Positions 1 to 9,700 of a DNA stretch of 64,000 bases are shown one piece after another (position 1 is the stretch's first letter; the number at the start of each line of letters is the position of its first letter). Made by a program: the position numbers and the translations under genes. Origin of the DNA: Pseudomonas putida (GTDB lineage Bacteria; Pseudomonadota; Gammaproteobacteria; Pseudomonadales; Pseudomonadaceae); the NCBI RefSeq assembly GCF_028682475.1, contig NZ_JANHLE010000003.1, positions 1-64,000 on the forward strand. The letters are read 5' to 3'. The notes under the pieces are model-generated. The model worked only from the letters and a program-made list of their open reading frames with translations, had not been told where the DNA came from and did not search any database.

Positions 1-242
1 ATTCGAACTGCACGCTATTGGCCGGTGCGAACATGCGTTTGTCCTTAAACGGAGGGGAGAGAAACCACGCAACACCCAAGCGAAATTGTGCCTGAGCGGG
101 CGTAAACACCCGGAAACGCTACCAAGAGCGACAAAAAATAGATGTCAGACGCTTCCTAAACTGCATCTGTATTTTCTGGTCTTGCGTTGGCGAGTGACTC
201 AAGCCCACTCCCACCGGCTGGATCAACCTGTGAGCCAGCATT

Positions 243-305
243 GCTGGCGATGCCCGGCACAGCCGGGCCAGGACCGCTACGCGCCCCATCGCCGGCAAGG
301 CCGGC
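243..305. repeat. REP-like palindrome pair
   Basis: Two short GC-rich hairpins lie close together: GCCCGG/CCGGGC around 252-268 and GCCGGC/GCCGGC around 291-305. Outer near-complementary segments (243-252 and 287-296, one mismatch) would bring them together. The layout and the sequence around 288-312 look like the REP doublets scattered between genes in Pseudomonas. Apart from this I see no supported gene in positions 1-379. Confidence 0.5.
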
Positions 306-418
306 TCCCACAAATAAGCCGGTGACAGACAGTGGCTCCTCGCAACCAGCTGATTGAGCGATAGCCTTGGCCATCGGCTATGATGGCCGCCCGTCAGACA
401 TCTGGAAGTCCGATCCGC

Positions 419-1462
419 ATGCTCAAGCCCTTGGCCGCATTGACCCTCGCTTGCGCTACTGGCTACGCCAACGCCGCGCCCATCGACCTTGCCGGCGTCT
501 GGCAAGGCACCCTCGGCAAGACCGCGATCACCGCCTGTTTCAACGCCGCCCCCGACAGCAACGGCAGCTACTACTACCAGCGCTTCCTCACACCGATCCA
601 GCTGACCCGGGAAAAGGCCAGCGAACCCTGGGCCGAAGACGGCAACACCGGGTTCTGGCAACTGGATGCCCCGCAAGGCGATACGCTGACCGGCACCTGG
701 AGCAAGGCCGCAGGCGCTACCCCGTTACCCCTGATGCTTACGCGCACAAGTGCCGAAGGCTGTGGTGGCGACGCTTACAACGCGCCGATGGAGGCCGCAC
801 CGCTGCCGGTCAAGGTCGAGAAAAAAGCCTTCGGCGAGCACGCCTATCAGGTCAGGACCCAAGGCGCCCAGGTCACCCTCAAGCTGGAGGGTGACAGCCC
901 GGCAATCCGCAAGATCAATCAACAACTGGCTCACCTCGCCGCCAGCCCCGAGGGCCAGGCGATGTTCTTCGCTGAACGACGCGACTTCCTCGGCCGCAGC
1001 GGCGCCGCCTACACCAGCGAGATCAGCGTTGACCCTACGTACTGGTCGTCCCAGTGGCTCACCGTCAGGTTTTACCGCTGGGCCGCAGGCTTTGGTCGTG
1101 GCGGCATCAGTTGGGGCTTTCACACCTGGAACCTGCAGACCGGTGACAGCGTCGATCCCTGGACCTGGATCGGTACAGGTTTTAAGTGGTACAGCCCCTA
1201 CTCCGGGCAGGTCAAACTGCCGAAAAATTTTGCCAGCTGGCTCAAGGCCCAGCCTCAGACCCAGGCCACAGAAGACAGTGAATGCCCCGACGTGGCGAGC
1301 TACGAGTCCTACGACCTGAGTTTCGATACCCAGGGCATGCGTCTGGCCAACCAGCCCATTGGCGATGGCTGTGATGTGGACTTGACCTTCAGTTGGGGTC
1401 AGCTTGAACCGGTGCTGTCGGCTCAAGGTCGGGCGGCGCTGCCGAGTCTGCAGGTGCCGTGA
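419..1462 (+). CDS. Secreted protein of unknown function
   Basis: The product is 347 residues and begins with a typical Sec signal peptide: a Lys, a hydrophobic stretch, and a likely cut after Ala-Asn-Ala near residue 20. I chose the ATG at 419 because the signal peptide begins there; upstream in-frame ATGs at 380 and 383 would put a polar extension before it. The mature part starts with a short 'GVWQGTLGK' strand and is rich in Trp, Tyr and Gly, with a few Cys, which suggests a folded periplasmic or exported protein. I do not recognise a family. The last 74 bases overlap the 3' end of the convergent gene at 1389-2048. Confidence 0.7.
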   Translation: MLKPLAALTLACATGYANAAPIDLAGVWQGTLGKTAITACFNAAPDSNGSYYYQRFLTPIQLTREKASEPWAEDGNTGFWQLDAPQGDTLTGTWSKAAGATPLPLMLTRTSAEGCGGDAYNAPMEAAPLPVKVEKKAFGEHAYQVRTQGAQVTLKLEGDSPAIRKINQQLAHLAASPEGQAMFFAERRDFLGRSGAAYTSEISVDPTYWSSQWLTVRFYRWAAGFGRGGISWGFHTWNLQTGDSVDPWTWIGTGFKWYSPYSGQVKLPKNFASWLKAQPQTQATEDSECPDVASYESYDLSFDTQGMRLANQPIGDGCDVDLTFSWGQLEPVLSAQGRAALPSLQVP

Positions 1463-2048
1463 GTAACGCCTGTTCGTCAGGTTTGCAGAGCCAGGCCAGA
1501 AACGCTGCCCCATCACTGACTCGCCCCGCAGCCACCGTGGGCAGCAAATTGGCCAGCCCGGTGCTCAGATTGCACACTCCAAGCGCCAGCATCAGCGCTG
1601 CGAATTGGCCGCCGAGCAGCGCAAAAAGCGCCAGACACAGGCCCGCGACCAACAGGTTGAGCAACGGCCCCATCAGCGTGAACACCAGCATTGTCCGCCG
1701 CAATGGCTGCTGCGGGGCATGCGCCGCCATGACATGGCCGCCCACTGGCTGGCCTTTGGCGCGGCGCGACCAGCGCACCTTCCAGCCCTGGCGCAGCGGT
1801 TGCACCTCCAAGGCCAGCACCCGCACCGACAACACCGTCATACCACACCATCTGGCGCCCAGGTAATGCCCGCCTTCGTGCACGCAGAGGCTGATCACGC
1901 CAAGGATAAAGACCATGAACATGGCTGAAAACGGCTGCAAGCCGACATCGATCCCTGCGCCGAGGATCAGCGCCGGCAGGACAAAACCCGCGGCGCCGAT
2001 GAGCAGTTGCAGCAGTACCAACAGCCGGTGTATCCCTCTGAGCAGCAT
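1389..2048 (-). CDS. M50-like (site-2-protease type) membrane metalloprotease
   Basis: The product is 219 residues with about four hydrophobic segments. The first two are followed by His-Glu-Gly-Gly-His, which fits the HExxH zinc motif of M50 intramembrane proteases. A later 'LMGPLLNLL' segment resembles the second conserved helix of that family; the usual NPDG motif is only weakly recalled by 'VSDGA'. I chose the ATG at 2048 because AAGGA sits seven bases upstream; an in-frame ATG at 2105 has no ribosome-binding site. The Pro/Ala-rich tail overlaps the end of the gene at 419-1462 on the other strand. Substrate unknown; a membrane role is likely. Confidence 0.7.
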   Translation of the reverse strand: MLLRGIHRLLVLLQLLIGAAGFVLPALILGAGIDVGLQPFSAMFMVFILGVISLCVHEGGHYLGARWCGMTVLSVRVLALEVQPLRQGWKVRWSRRAKGQPVGGHVMAAHAPQQPLRRTMLVFTLMGPLLNLLVAGLCLALFALLGGQFAALMLALGVCNLSTGLANLLPTVAAGRVSDGAAFLAWLCKPDEQALLTAPADSAAPPDLEPTAPVQADPN

Positions 2049-2171
2049 TATCCAGTCCTTAATAAACGGCCCGCGCTGGCGTACCTGGCACAGCAGGCCG
2101 CGCATTGAAACACCGGTTCTGGACCCACAGCAATTTTCATTGATCAGACAAGGACCTTTGCGTGCCGAAAC

Positions 2172-3050
2172 TCAAGGTTTTGTCCCTAGCCTCGGGAAGG
2201 TCGCAATAAACCGGGTCCCCAACGCCGTGGTGGAGCTGACCGTAATCTCACCATAATGCGCCCTGACGATCTCACGCACGATGAACAGCCCGAGCCCGAC
2301 GCTGCGTAGCCCGGCATTGTCATGGCTGCCGCGAATCATTGGCTCGAACAGGTTGTTCAGCAGCGCTGCCGGAATCGGTGTCCCGAGGTTGTGCACGGAC
2401 AGGGTCACAGTGTCGTTCTCAATATAGGTAGACACCGTGACGGTTGAACCCTCGGCGCCATAGGCAATAGCGTTGGCCACCAGATTGCCCACCAGCTGGT
2501 ACAGCCGGTCACTGTCGGCAGAAAACGCCCCCATGCCGCTATGGGTATGGACCAGATTGCTCGTGGGGAAGGAAAGCCGGTTTTCTTCAAGGCAGTCCGC
2601 AACCACCTCGTGGAAGCTTAACGGCGCGCAAACCACGGTAATCCCGCGCCCTACCTGGACCAGGGTAAAGTCCAGCAGGTCAGCAACCAGTCGCTGGGCA
2701 CGCGCGGCTGAATGCCTGATATGGCCCAGCATCTGCATTGTCTTGGGGTCATGATCGCGACGTGACAGCATTTCAGCCGCCATGCCTATGGCTGAAAGCG
2801 GATTGCGTAAATCGTGACTGACAATGCCGATCATCTGCTCAGCAAACAGCGCCCGGTCTTCGGCGGCAGCGTAGGCAATACGGAGCTTGCCCGCCGCGAT
2901 CTCTCTGGATCGCTGGGGCTGCCGATCCGCAGCCTTGAAAAGCGCCACCACATGAACGACGCCCTTGGCGTGCGTACCGCAGGACAACTCTGCTGCAGGA
3001 CTGAATTTACTTTGGTTGAGCATGGTTGTGCGGCCCAAGAGGAGGTTCAA
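2172..3050 (-). CDS. Short sensor histidine kinase (HisKA-HATPase core)
   Basis: The product is about 292 residues and holds a kinase core: H-box 'SHDLRNPL' near residue 78, N-box 'NLVANAIAYGA' near 190, and G-box 'GLGLFIVREI' near 252. There is no membrane segment and no complete sensor domain. The first 70 residues resemble only the last strand and linker of a PAS/PAC domain, so the gene may be the shortened remainder of a longer kinase. The best start is a TTG at 3050, seven bases after GGAGG; the ATG at 3023 has no such site. It lies 27 bases after the SYLF gene on the same strand, so the two are probably cotranscribed. No partner regulator is adjacent. Confidence 0.75.
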   Translation of the reverse strand: MNLLLGRTTMLNQSKFSPAAELSCGTHAKGVVHVVALFKAADRQPQRSREIAAGKLRIAYAAAEDRALFAEQMIGIVSHDLRNPLSAIGMAAEMLSRRDHDPKTMQMLGHIRHSAARAQRLVADLLDFTLVQVGRGITVVCAPLSFHEVVADCLEENRLSFPTSNLVHTHSGMGAFSADSDRLYQLVGNLVANAIAYGAEGSTVTVSTYIENDTVTLSVHNLGTPIPAALLNNLFEPMIRGSHDNAGLRSVGLGLFIVREIVRAHYGEITVSSTTALGTRFIATFPRLGTKP

Positions 3051-3077
3051 GCGGCAACCTCCGGCGATCTGGAAAAG

Positions 3078-3638
3078 TTACCGTTTTATCAACGAAATTT
3101 TGGTGCCTTCGATACTGATCCCCGCCATCAACCCTTGCTGGTCGAAGACAAAGGCGTAGGCGTCATGCTTGAGCGTCGAGCTCGAAAGGTTCTTCGCAGC
3201 GCCTTGGTCCACCAGCACCACCGTAGGTCCGACGCCTACCTCCCAGCCTTTGGTGTCCTGAACATATTTCAGGGCCTTGTCGGTCATCAGAAACACTGCA
3301 TAGCCATAGGACTGGGCCCCGGCTTGCAGTCCCCAGGAGCCGCTGACCGAGTTGTAATAGCCATCCACGTGCTTGCCCTTGTACAAGACGCCTTCCCCAT
3401 AGCTGCCACCAAACACCAGCCCGGCCTTGACCACGTTGGGGAAAACCAGCACCGCTTTGGCGCTGTGTGAGAGGTTTTCGGCCGACGGATAGGCCTTGTA
3501 GAGAATCTGCAACGCCTGCCGGGCGTCCTTGTCCAGATCCTCTGCAGTGGCGGCACTGGCTGTGTTGTGCAGGCCCGTACCCAGCAGCAACAGCGCCATC
3601 AGCGAGATGGCGAGAAAGGGGCTCAATGACGGTTTCAT
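3078..3638 (-). CDS. SYLF (Ysc84-like) domain exported protein
   Basis: The product is 186 residues: an N-terminal signal peptide (residues 1 to about 30, ending in an Ala-rich cut site) and then one SYLF/Ysc84 domain. Family marks are 'AKAVLVFPNVVKAGLVFGGSYG' in two parts, 'GYYNSVSGSWGLQAG', and a C-terminal 'DAYAFVFDQQGLMAG'. SYLF domains bind lipids; in Gram-negative bacteria they are found in exported envelope proteins. The start at 3638 has GGAG six to seven bases upstream; an upstream ATG at 3653 is less likely. It is the first gene of a probable two-gene operon with the histidine kinase. Confidence 0.85.
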   Translation of the reverse strand: MKPSLSPFLAISLMALLLLGTGLHNTASAATAEDLDKDARQALQILYKAYPSAENLSHSAKAVLVFPNVVKAGLVFGGSYGEGVLYKGKHVDGYYNSVSGSWGLQAGAQSYGYAVFLMTDKALKYVQDTKGWEVGVGPTVVLVDQGAAKNLSSSTLKHDAYAFVFDQQGLMAGISIEGTKISLIKR

Positions 3639-3793
3639 GGCGCACTCCGGCACCGGCGTGTGCCGGCTGACTGTAGATGACAGGTTCTAGGGTGGGCGCA
3701 ACGGTGAAACACGTCTGTTCGCTACCGAACAGACCCCGGCGCGAGGCCTCGGCAAACTGACTGTCCAGCCCGACTTCGTTGAGCAAGGACACT

Positions 3794-6700
3794 ATGGATA
3801 ACCCTTGGCCACGCGCCCGTGCATCGTTTCAACGGCTGTGGTCCCTCCTGCGCCGCTGGCACCCTGGCCCGCGCAGGTTCGAGTACGAAAGCCTGCTGCG
3901 CTCGGAGCTGTTCAGCGCCGAACAGATGGCCGAACACGGTACCTTGCTGGCCGGCCAGCACCGCCTCAGTCCACTGTCGGCCGCCGATACCCTGCTCGCC
4001 CGCCTGGCAGACAACGAAGCTACCCTCGCCACCACCTGTGCCGCGTTCGCCACTGCCCTGCCCGGCTCCGGCAGGGTGACGCCGGCGGCAGAATGGCTAC
4101 TGGACAATTACTACCTGGTCGAAGCGCACATCCGACTCGCCAAGTCGCACTTGCCGGCTGGCTACAGCCGCGAGCTGCCGCGCCTGGCCAACGGCCCGTC
4201 CAGCAACTTGCCGCGTGTATATGACATCGCCCTGGAGACCATCGCCCATGGCGATGGCCGCGTCGACAGCGAGAGCCTGAGCCGCTTCGTCGAGGCCTAT
4301 CAGACGGTGACCCCGCTGACCCTGGGCGAGTTGTGGGCGATTCCGATCATGTTGCGCCTGGCCCTGATCGAGAACCTGCGGCGCGTCGCCGCGCGGGTCA
4401 TGGCCAACTGGGGCGACCGCAACCTGGCTAACGACTGGGCCGATCGTCTCAGCGAAATCGCTGAGCGCGACGTCAAGAATGTGGTGTTGGTGGTCGCTGA
4501 CATGGCCCGTTCCGAGCCACCGATGACGGCTGGATTCGTCGCCGAACTGGCCCGGCGCCTGCAGGGCCAGAGTGCCACACTCAGCCAGCCACTGGCGTGG
4601 GTCGAGCAGATGCTCGCCGAGTCCGGGCTCAATATCGAGCGTCAGGTGAACCTCGATGCGCAGCAGCAGGCGGCAGACCAGGTATCGATCAGCAACAGCA
4701 TCGGTAGTCTGCGCATGCTGTCGACCAGCGACTGGCAGGCGTTCGTCGAGCACATGAGCCATGTCGAACGGACCCTGAGGCAAGACCCGGCAGCGGTCTA
4801 TCCGGCCATGGACTTTGCCAGCCGCGATCATTATCGCCATGTCGTCGAACGTCTGGCACGCCACTGTGCGCACAGCGAAGCGGACATCGCCCAGGTTGCC
4901 ATCGAGCTGGCCAGTTCCCCCTCCGCCGCCCTGCAAGAGCCAGTCGATCATGTAGGTTTCTACCTGATCGGGCCGGGGCTGGCGCAACTGGAACAGCGCC
5001 TGAGCGCCACCGTGGCGCTTGGCGAACGCTGGCAACGGCTGTTGCGCAAGGCGCCACTGACGTTCTACCTGGGCCCTGTGCTGCTGCTCTCGTTGATCTT
5101 TGCCGGGGTCTTCCTCCGGGCGATCTACCACGATGGCTGGTCCACACCCGCTCTGGCAGCGCTCGCCGTCCCCGTGCTGCTGATGACCAGCCGCCTGGCC
5201 ATCGGCCTGGTCAACTGGCTGGTGACGCTGACCGTGGTGCCGTGCTTTCTGCCGCGCCTGGACTATCGGCAAGGAATTCCCGCCCAGGCCCGCAGCCTGG
5301 TGGCGATCCCTTGCCTGATGGCCAGCGCCACTGATGTCGAGGAACTGGTCGAGGGCCTGGAAGTACGCTTTCTGGCCAACCGCGACGAGCACCTGCACTT
5401 CGCGCTGCTCAGTGATTTCATTGACGCTGCGCAGGAGTCGCTACCCGAAGATGACGCGTTACTGCAGCTGGCTGCCGAGCAGGTCGAAGCCCTGAACCAT
5501 AAATACCCGGCTGACGGCGCCGAACGGTTTTTCCTGCTGCATCGGCCAAGACGCTGGAACGCAGTCGAGCAGGTGTGGATGGGCTATGAGCGTAAACGCG
5601 GCAAACTCGCCGAACTGAATGCCGTGCTACGCAACCGGGGCCAGGATCGCTTTATGCTGATCGTCGGCGATGTCAGCAAACTGCACGACGTTCAATACGT
5701 GATTACCCTGGACACCGATACCCAACTGCCTCGCGATGCGGCGCGGCAGTTCATCGGCGCCCTGCAACACCCGTTGAACCGTCCTCGGCTCGATGCGCAA
5801 AGCGGGCGTATCAGCGCCGGTTACGCCATTTTGCAGCCGCGGGTAGGCATCAGTCTGCCCAGCGCCTCGCGCTCGGCCTATGCCCGGCTGTTCGGCAGCG
5901 ATGCCGGCGTCGACCCCTACACCCGGGCGGTATCCGACGTTTATCAAGACCTGTTTCTGCAAGGCTCGTTCATTGGCAAAGGCATCTACAGCGTCGACGC
6001 CTTTGAACAGGCGCTGGACGGCTGTTTTGCCGAAAACCGCATTCTCAGCCATGACCTGATCGAGGGCTGCTATGCCCGCTCGGGGCTGCTCAGCGATGTC
6101 GAACTGTTCGAGGCGTATCCGGCGCACTACAGCGCAGACGTCAAACGCCGCCACCGCTGGATACGCGGTGACTGGCAATTGCTTCCCTGGCTGCTGCCGT
6201 GGACTTCACCCGCCGCTGACGGGCAGGCCTGCCAGCGCCTGAGCGCCCTCTCGCGCTGGAAAATCTTTGACAACCTGCGCCGCAGTCTTGAGCCGGCGGC
6301 CTTTCTGTCGGTGCTGCTGTGGGGCTGGCTAGCGTCATCGGCGCCGTTGCTGTGGATGCTCGCGGTGCTGGTGCTGTTACTGTTCCAGCCGCTGCTGAGC
6401 TCGCTGCTGGAACTACGCGCAAAAACCCTCGAAGTGCCGCTGCACCAGCATCTTGCGGCGGCATTACGCAGTTCGGCCCTGCACTTTCTGCGCGCCGGCC
6501 TGGCCCTGGCGTGGCTACCCTTCGAAGCCTATTACAGCCTGGATGCGATCGCCCGCACCCTCTGGCGCATGTTTGTCAGCAAGCGGCGTTTGCTGCAGTG
6601 GAGCCCGTCGCGCGAAGTCGAGCGCAGCAGCGTCAACGACTTGTATGGTTTGTATCGAGGCCTGTGGATCGCGCCGGCGCTGGCGCTGCTACTGGTCGGC

Positions 6701-9700
6701 CTGTTGTCGTTCAATCCCCTGGTGCTGCTCGTCGCCTCGCCGGTTCTGCTGCTCTGGCTGGCCAGCCCGGCACTCGCCTGGTGGCTCAGCCGCACAAGCG
6801 CCGGCGTCGCCTTCAACCCTTCGACTGCGGATCTGGCCTTCCTGCATCGTCTGGCACGCCGCAACTGGGCCTTTTTCGATCGCTACCTGGGCCCTGAAGA
6901 TAACTGGCTGCCACCCGACAACATCCAGGGGGCGCCCTATGCCAGCGTCGCCCACCGTACCTCGCCGACCAACATGGGCATGGCGTTGCTCTCGCACCTG
7001 GCCGCACAAGATTTCGGCTACCTCAGCGCCGAGCGGTTGCTTGAGCGCCTGGCGCTGATGCTCGACAGCATGAGCAGCCTTGAACGCTACCAGGGCCACT
7101 TTTACAACTGGTACGACACCCAGACCCGCAAGCCTCTGTCGCCCTTGTATGTATCGACCGTGGACAGCGGCAATCTGGTGGCGCTGCTGTTGACGTTGAA
7201 GCCCGGCTTGCTGGGGCTGGCCGACGCCCCCTTGCACGATGCACGACTGACACGCGGACTTGTCGATACGCTGGACGTGTGGCTGCACGCGCTGGAGGGA
7301 GCAGGCGCGAACGCTAACGAGGTGCAGTCCCTGCACCGCGACACCGTGCAACTGCAGCAACTGCCAACCGACGCCCCGGATCGCACATCACAGTTACTTG
7401 AACTGCTGCAGCGTGCCGTTGCCCTGTCCAGCCCCGTGTCCGCTGCCGACGCCGCGGACAGCGAAGCCGATTTCTGGCGTCAGGCCCTGCACGCGCAGAG
7501 TCTGGATCTGCAAGCCGAAATCCTGCGTTTTCGGCTACCACCTGGCGCTGACGCCGAGCTGCGAACGCCACAGAGCTGGCGGCAGTTGGTGCAATTGCAG
7601 GTTGGTGATTGGCTCCCGGCCGACCAGGCTGCTGTCGCCACGGTCAAAGCGCTGGCCCTGGAACGTATGGCCACCTGCTCGCGCCTGGCCAGCCAGATTG
7701 CAGCGATTGCGCAGATGGACTTCAGGTTCCTGTATGACACCCAGCGCGAACTGTTCGTGATTGGCTACAACGCCGACGAGCACCGCCTCGATGCGGCCTT
7801 CTATGACTTGCTCGCCTCGGAGATGCGCCTGACCAACTTTGTGCTGATCGCCCAGGGCCAGGTGCCGCAGGACAGCTGGTTTGCCCTCGGCCGCCTGCTC
7901 ACCAGCAATGCCGGGGTGCCGGTGCTGCTGTCCTGGTCAGGCTCGATGTTCGAGTACCTGATGCCTATGCTGGTGATGCCCAGCTACGACGGCACCCTGC
8001 TCGACCAGACCTGCCAGGCCGCCGTTACCCGGCAGATCGATTATGGCAATCAGTTGGGTATTGCCTGGGGGGTGTCCGAGTCGGCTTATAACGCCCTCGA
8101 TGCCCATTTCAATTATCAGTACCGCGCCTTCGGCGTACCGGGCCTGGGCCTCAAGCGTGGCCTGGGCGAAGACCGGGTGGTGGCGCCTTACGCCAGCGCC
8201 CTGGCCCTGATGGTAGCCCCGACTGCCGCCTGCGAAAACCTGCAGCTTCTGGCTGCACAGGGCCTGAGCGGACGTTTCGGGCTTTACGAGGCGGTGGACT
8301 ACAGCCAGGCGCGGCTGCCGCCGGGGCAAAGCGCAGTGATCGTGCGCTCGTTCATGGCACATCATCAGGGCATGAGCTTTCTCGCCCTGACCTCGCTGCT
8401 GCTGGACAAGCCGATGCAGCGACGCTTTGAATCCGATCCGCAGTTTCAGGCCAGTGTCCTGTTGCTGCAGGAACGCGTGCCGAAAACTGCGGCGCAATAC
8501 CTGCATGCCTCCCAGGCGCCGCCCACCGATGAGGCCGCCAAGGCCAACGAGACCCGCTTGCGAGTGTTCACCGAGCCGGACCGGCGGCGCCCAGCGGTAC
8601 AGTTGCTCTCCAACGGCCGCTACCACGTGATGGTCAACAACGCTGGCGGCGGCTACAGCCGTTGCAACGACCTGGCGGTGACGCGTTGGCGTGAGGATGT
8701 TGCCTGCGACAACCTGGGAATATTCTGTTATCTGCGCGACGTGGACAGTGGTGTCTACTGGTCTACCGCCCATCAGCCGACCCTGCACAAGCCCAAGAGT
8801 CAGGAGGCGATTTTCAGCGATGCCCGGGCCGAGTTCCGGGTGCGCGAACTGGACTTCGATTGCCACACCGAGATCGTCGTATCGCCCGAGGACGACATCG
8901 AGCTGCGCCGCCTGCACCTGACCAATCATCATGACAGTCGCCGCACCCTGGAGCTGACCAGTTACGCCGAGGTGGTACTGGCGTCGGCCATCAGCGATGC
9001 CCTGCACCCGGCCTTCAGCAAGCTGTTTGTGCAGACCGAACTGCTACCGGCGCTGCAGGCGATCGTCTGTAGCCGCCGCCCGCGTTCGCAGCAGGAAGCC
9101 GCGCCGTGGATGTGTCATCTGCTGGCCGCCCATGGCGTCGACATCGATGCCATTTCCTATGAAACCGATCGCGCCCGCTTCATCGGCCGCGGCCGGACCC
9201 TGGTCGACCCGGAGGCCCTGACGCCTGAGCATGTGCAGCTAAGCGGCAGCGCCGGGGCGGTGCTCGACCCGATCGTCTCGATCCGTTGCCGTATCAGCCT
9301 GGAACCCGGGCAAACGGCAACCATCGACCTGGTTACCGGCGTAGCCGGCAGCCGCGAAGCCTGCCTGCAGCAGATTGCCAAATACCGCGACCGGCATCTG
9401 GCCGACCGGGTCTTTGACCTGGCCTGGACCCACAGCCAGGTGCTGCTGCGTCAGCTCAACGGTTCTCTGGTCGATGCGCGGCTGTACGAGCAAATGGCAG
9501 CCTCGGTGATCTACGCCAACGCCACCCTGCGGGCCAACAGCGCCCTGCTGGCCAGTAATCGACGCAATCAGTCCGGTCTCTGGGGCCAGGCGATTTCCGG
9601 TGATCTGCCGATCGTGCTGGTGCAGATCAGCGACCCCGGCAATATCCAGTTGGTCAAACAGATGGTCAACGCCCATGCCTACTGGCGGCAAAAAGGTCTG

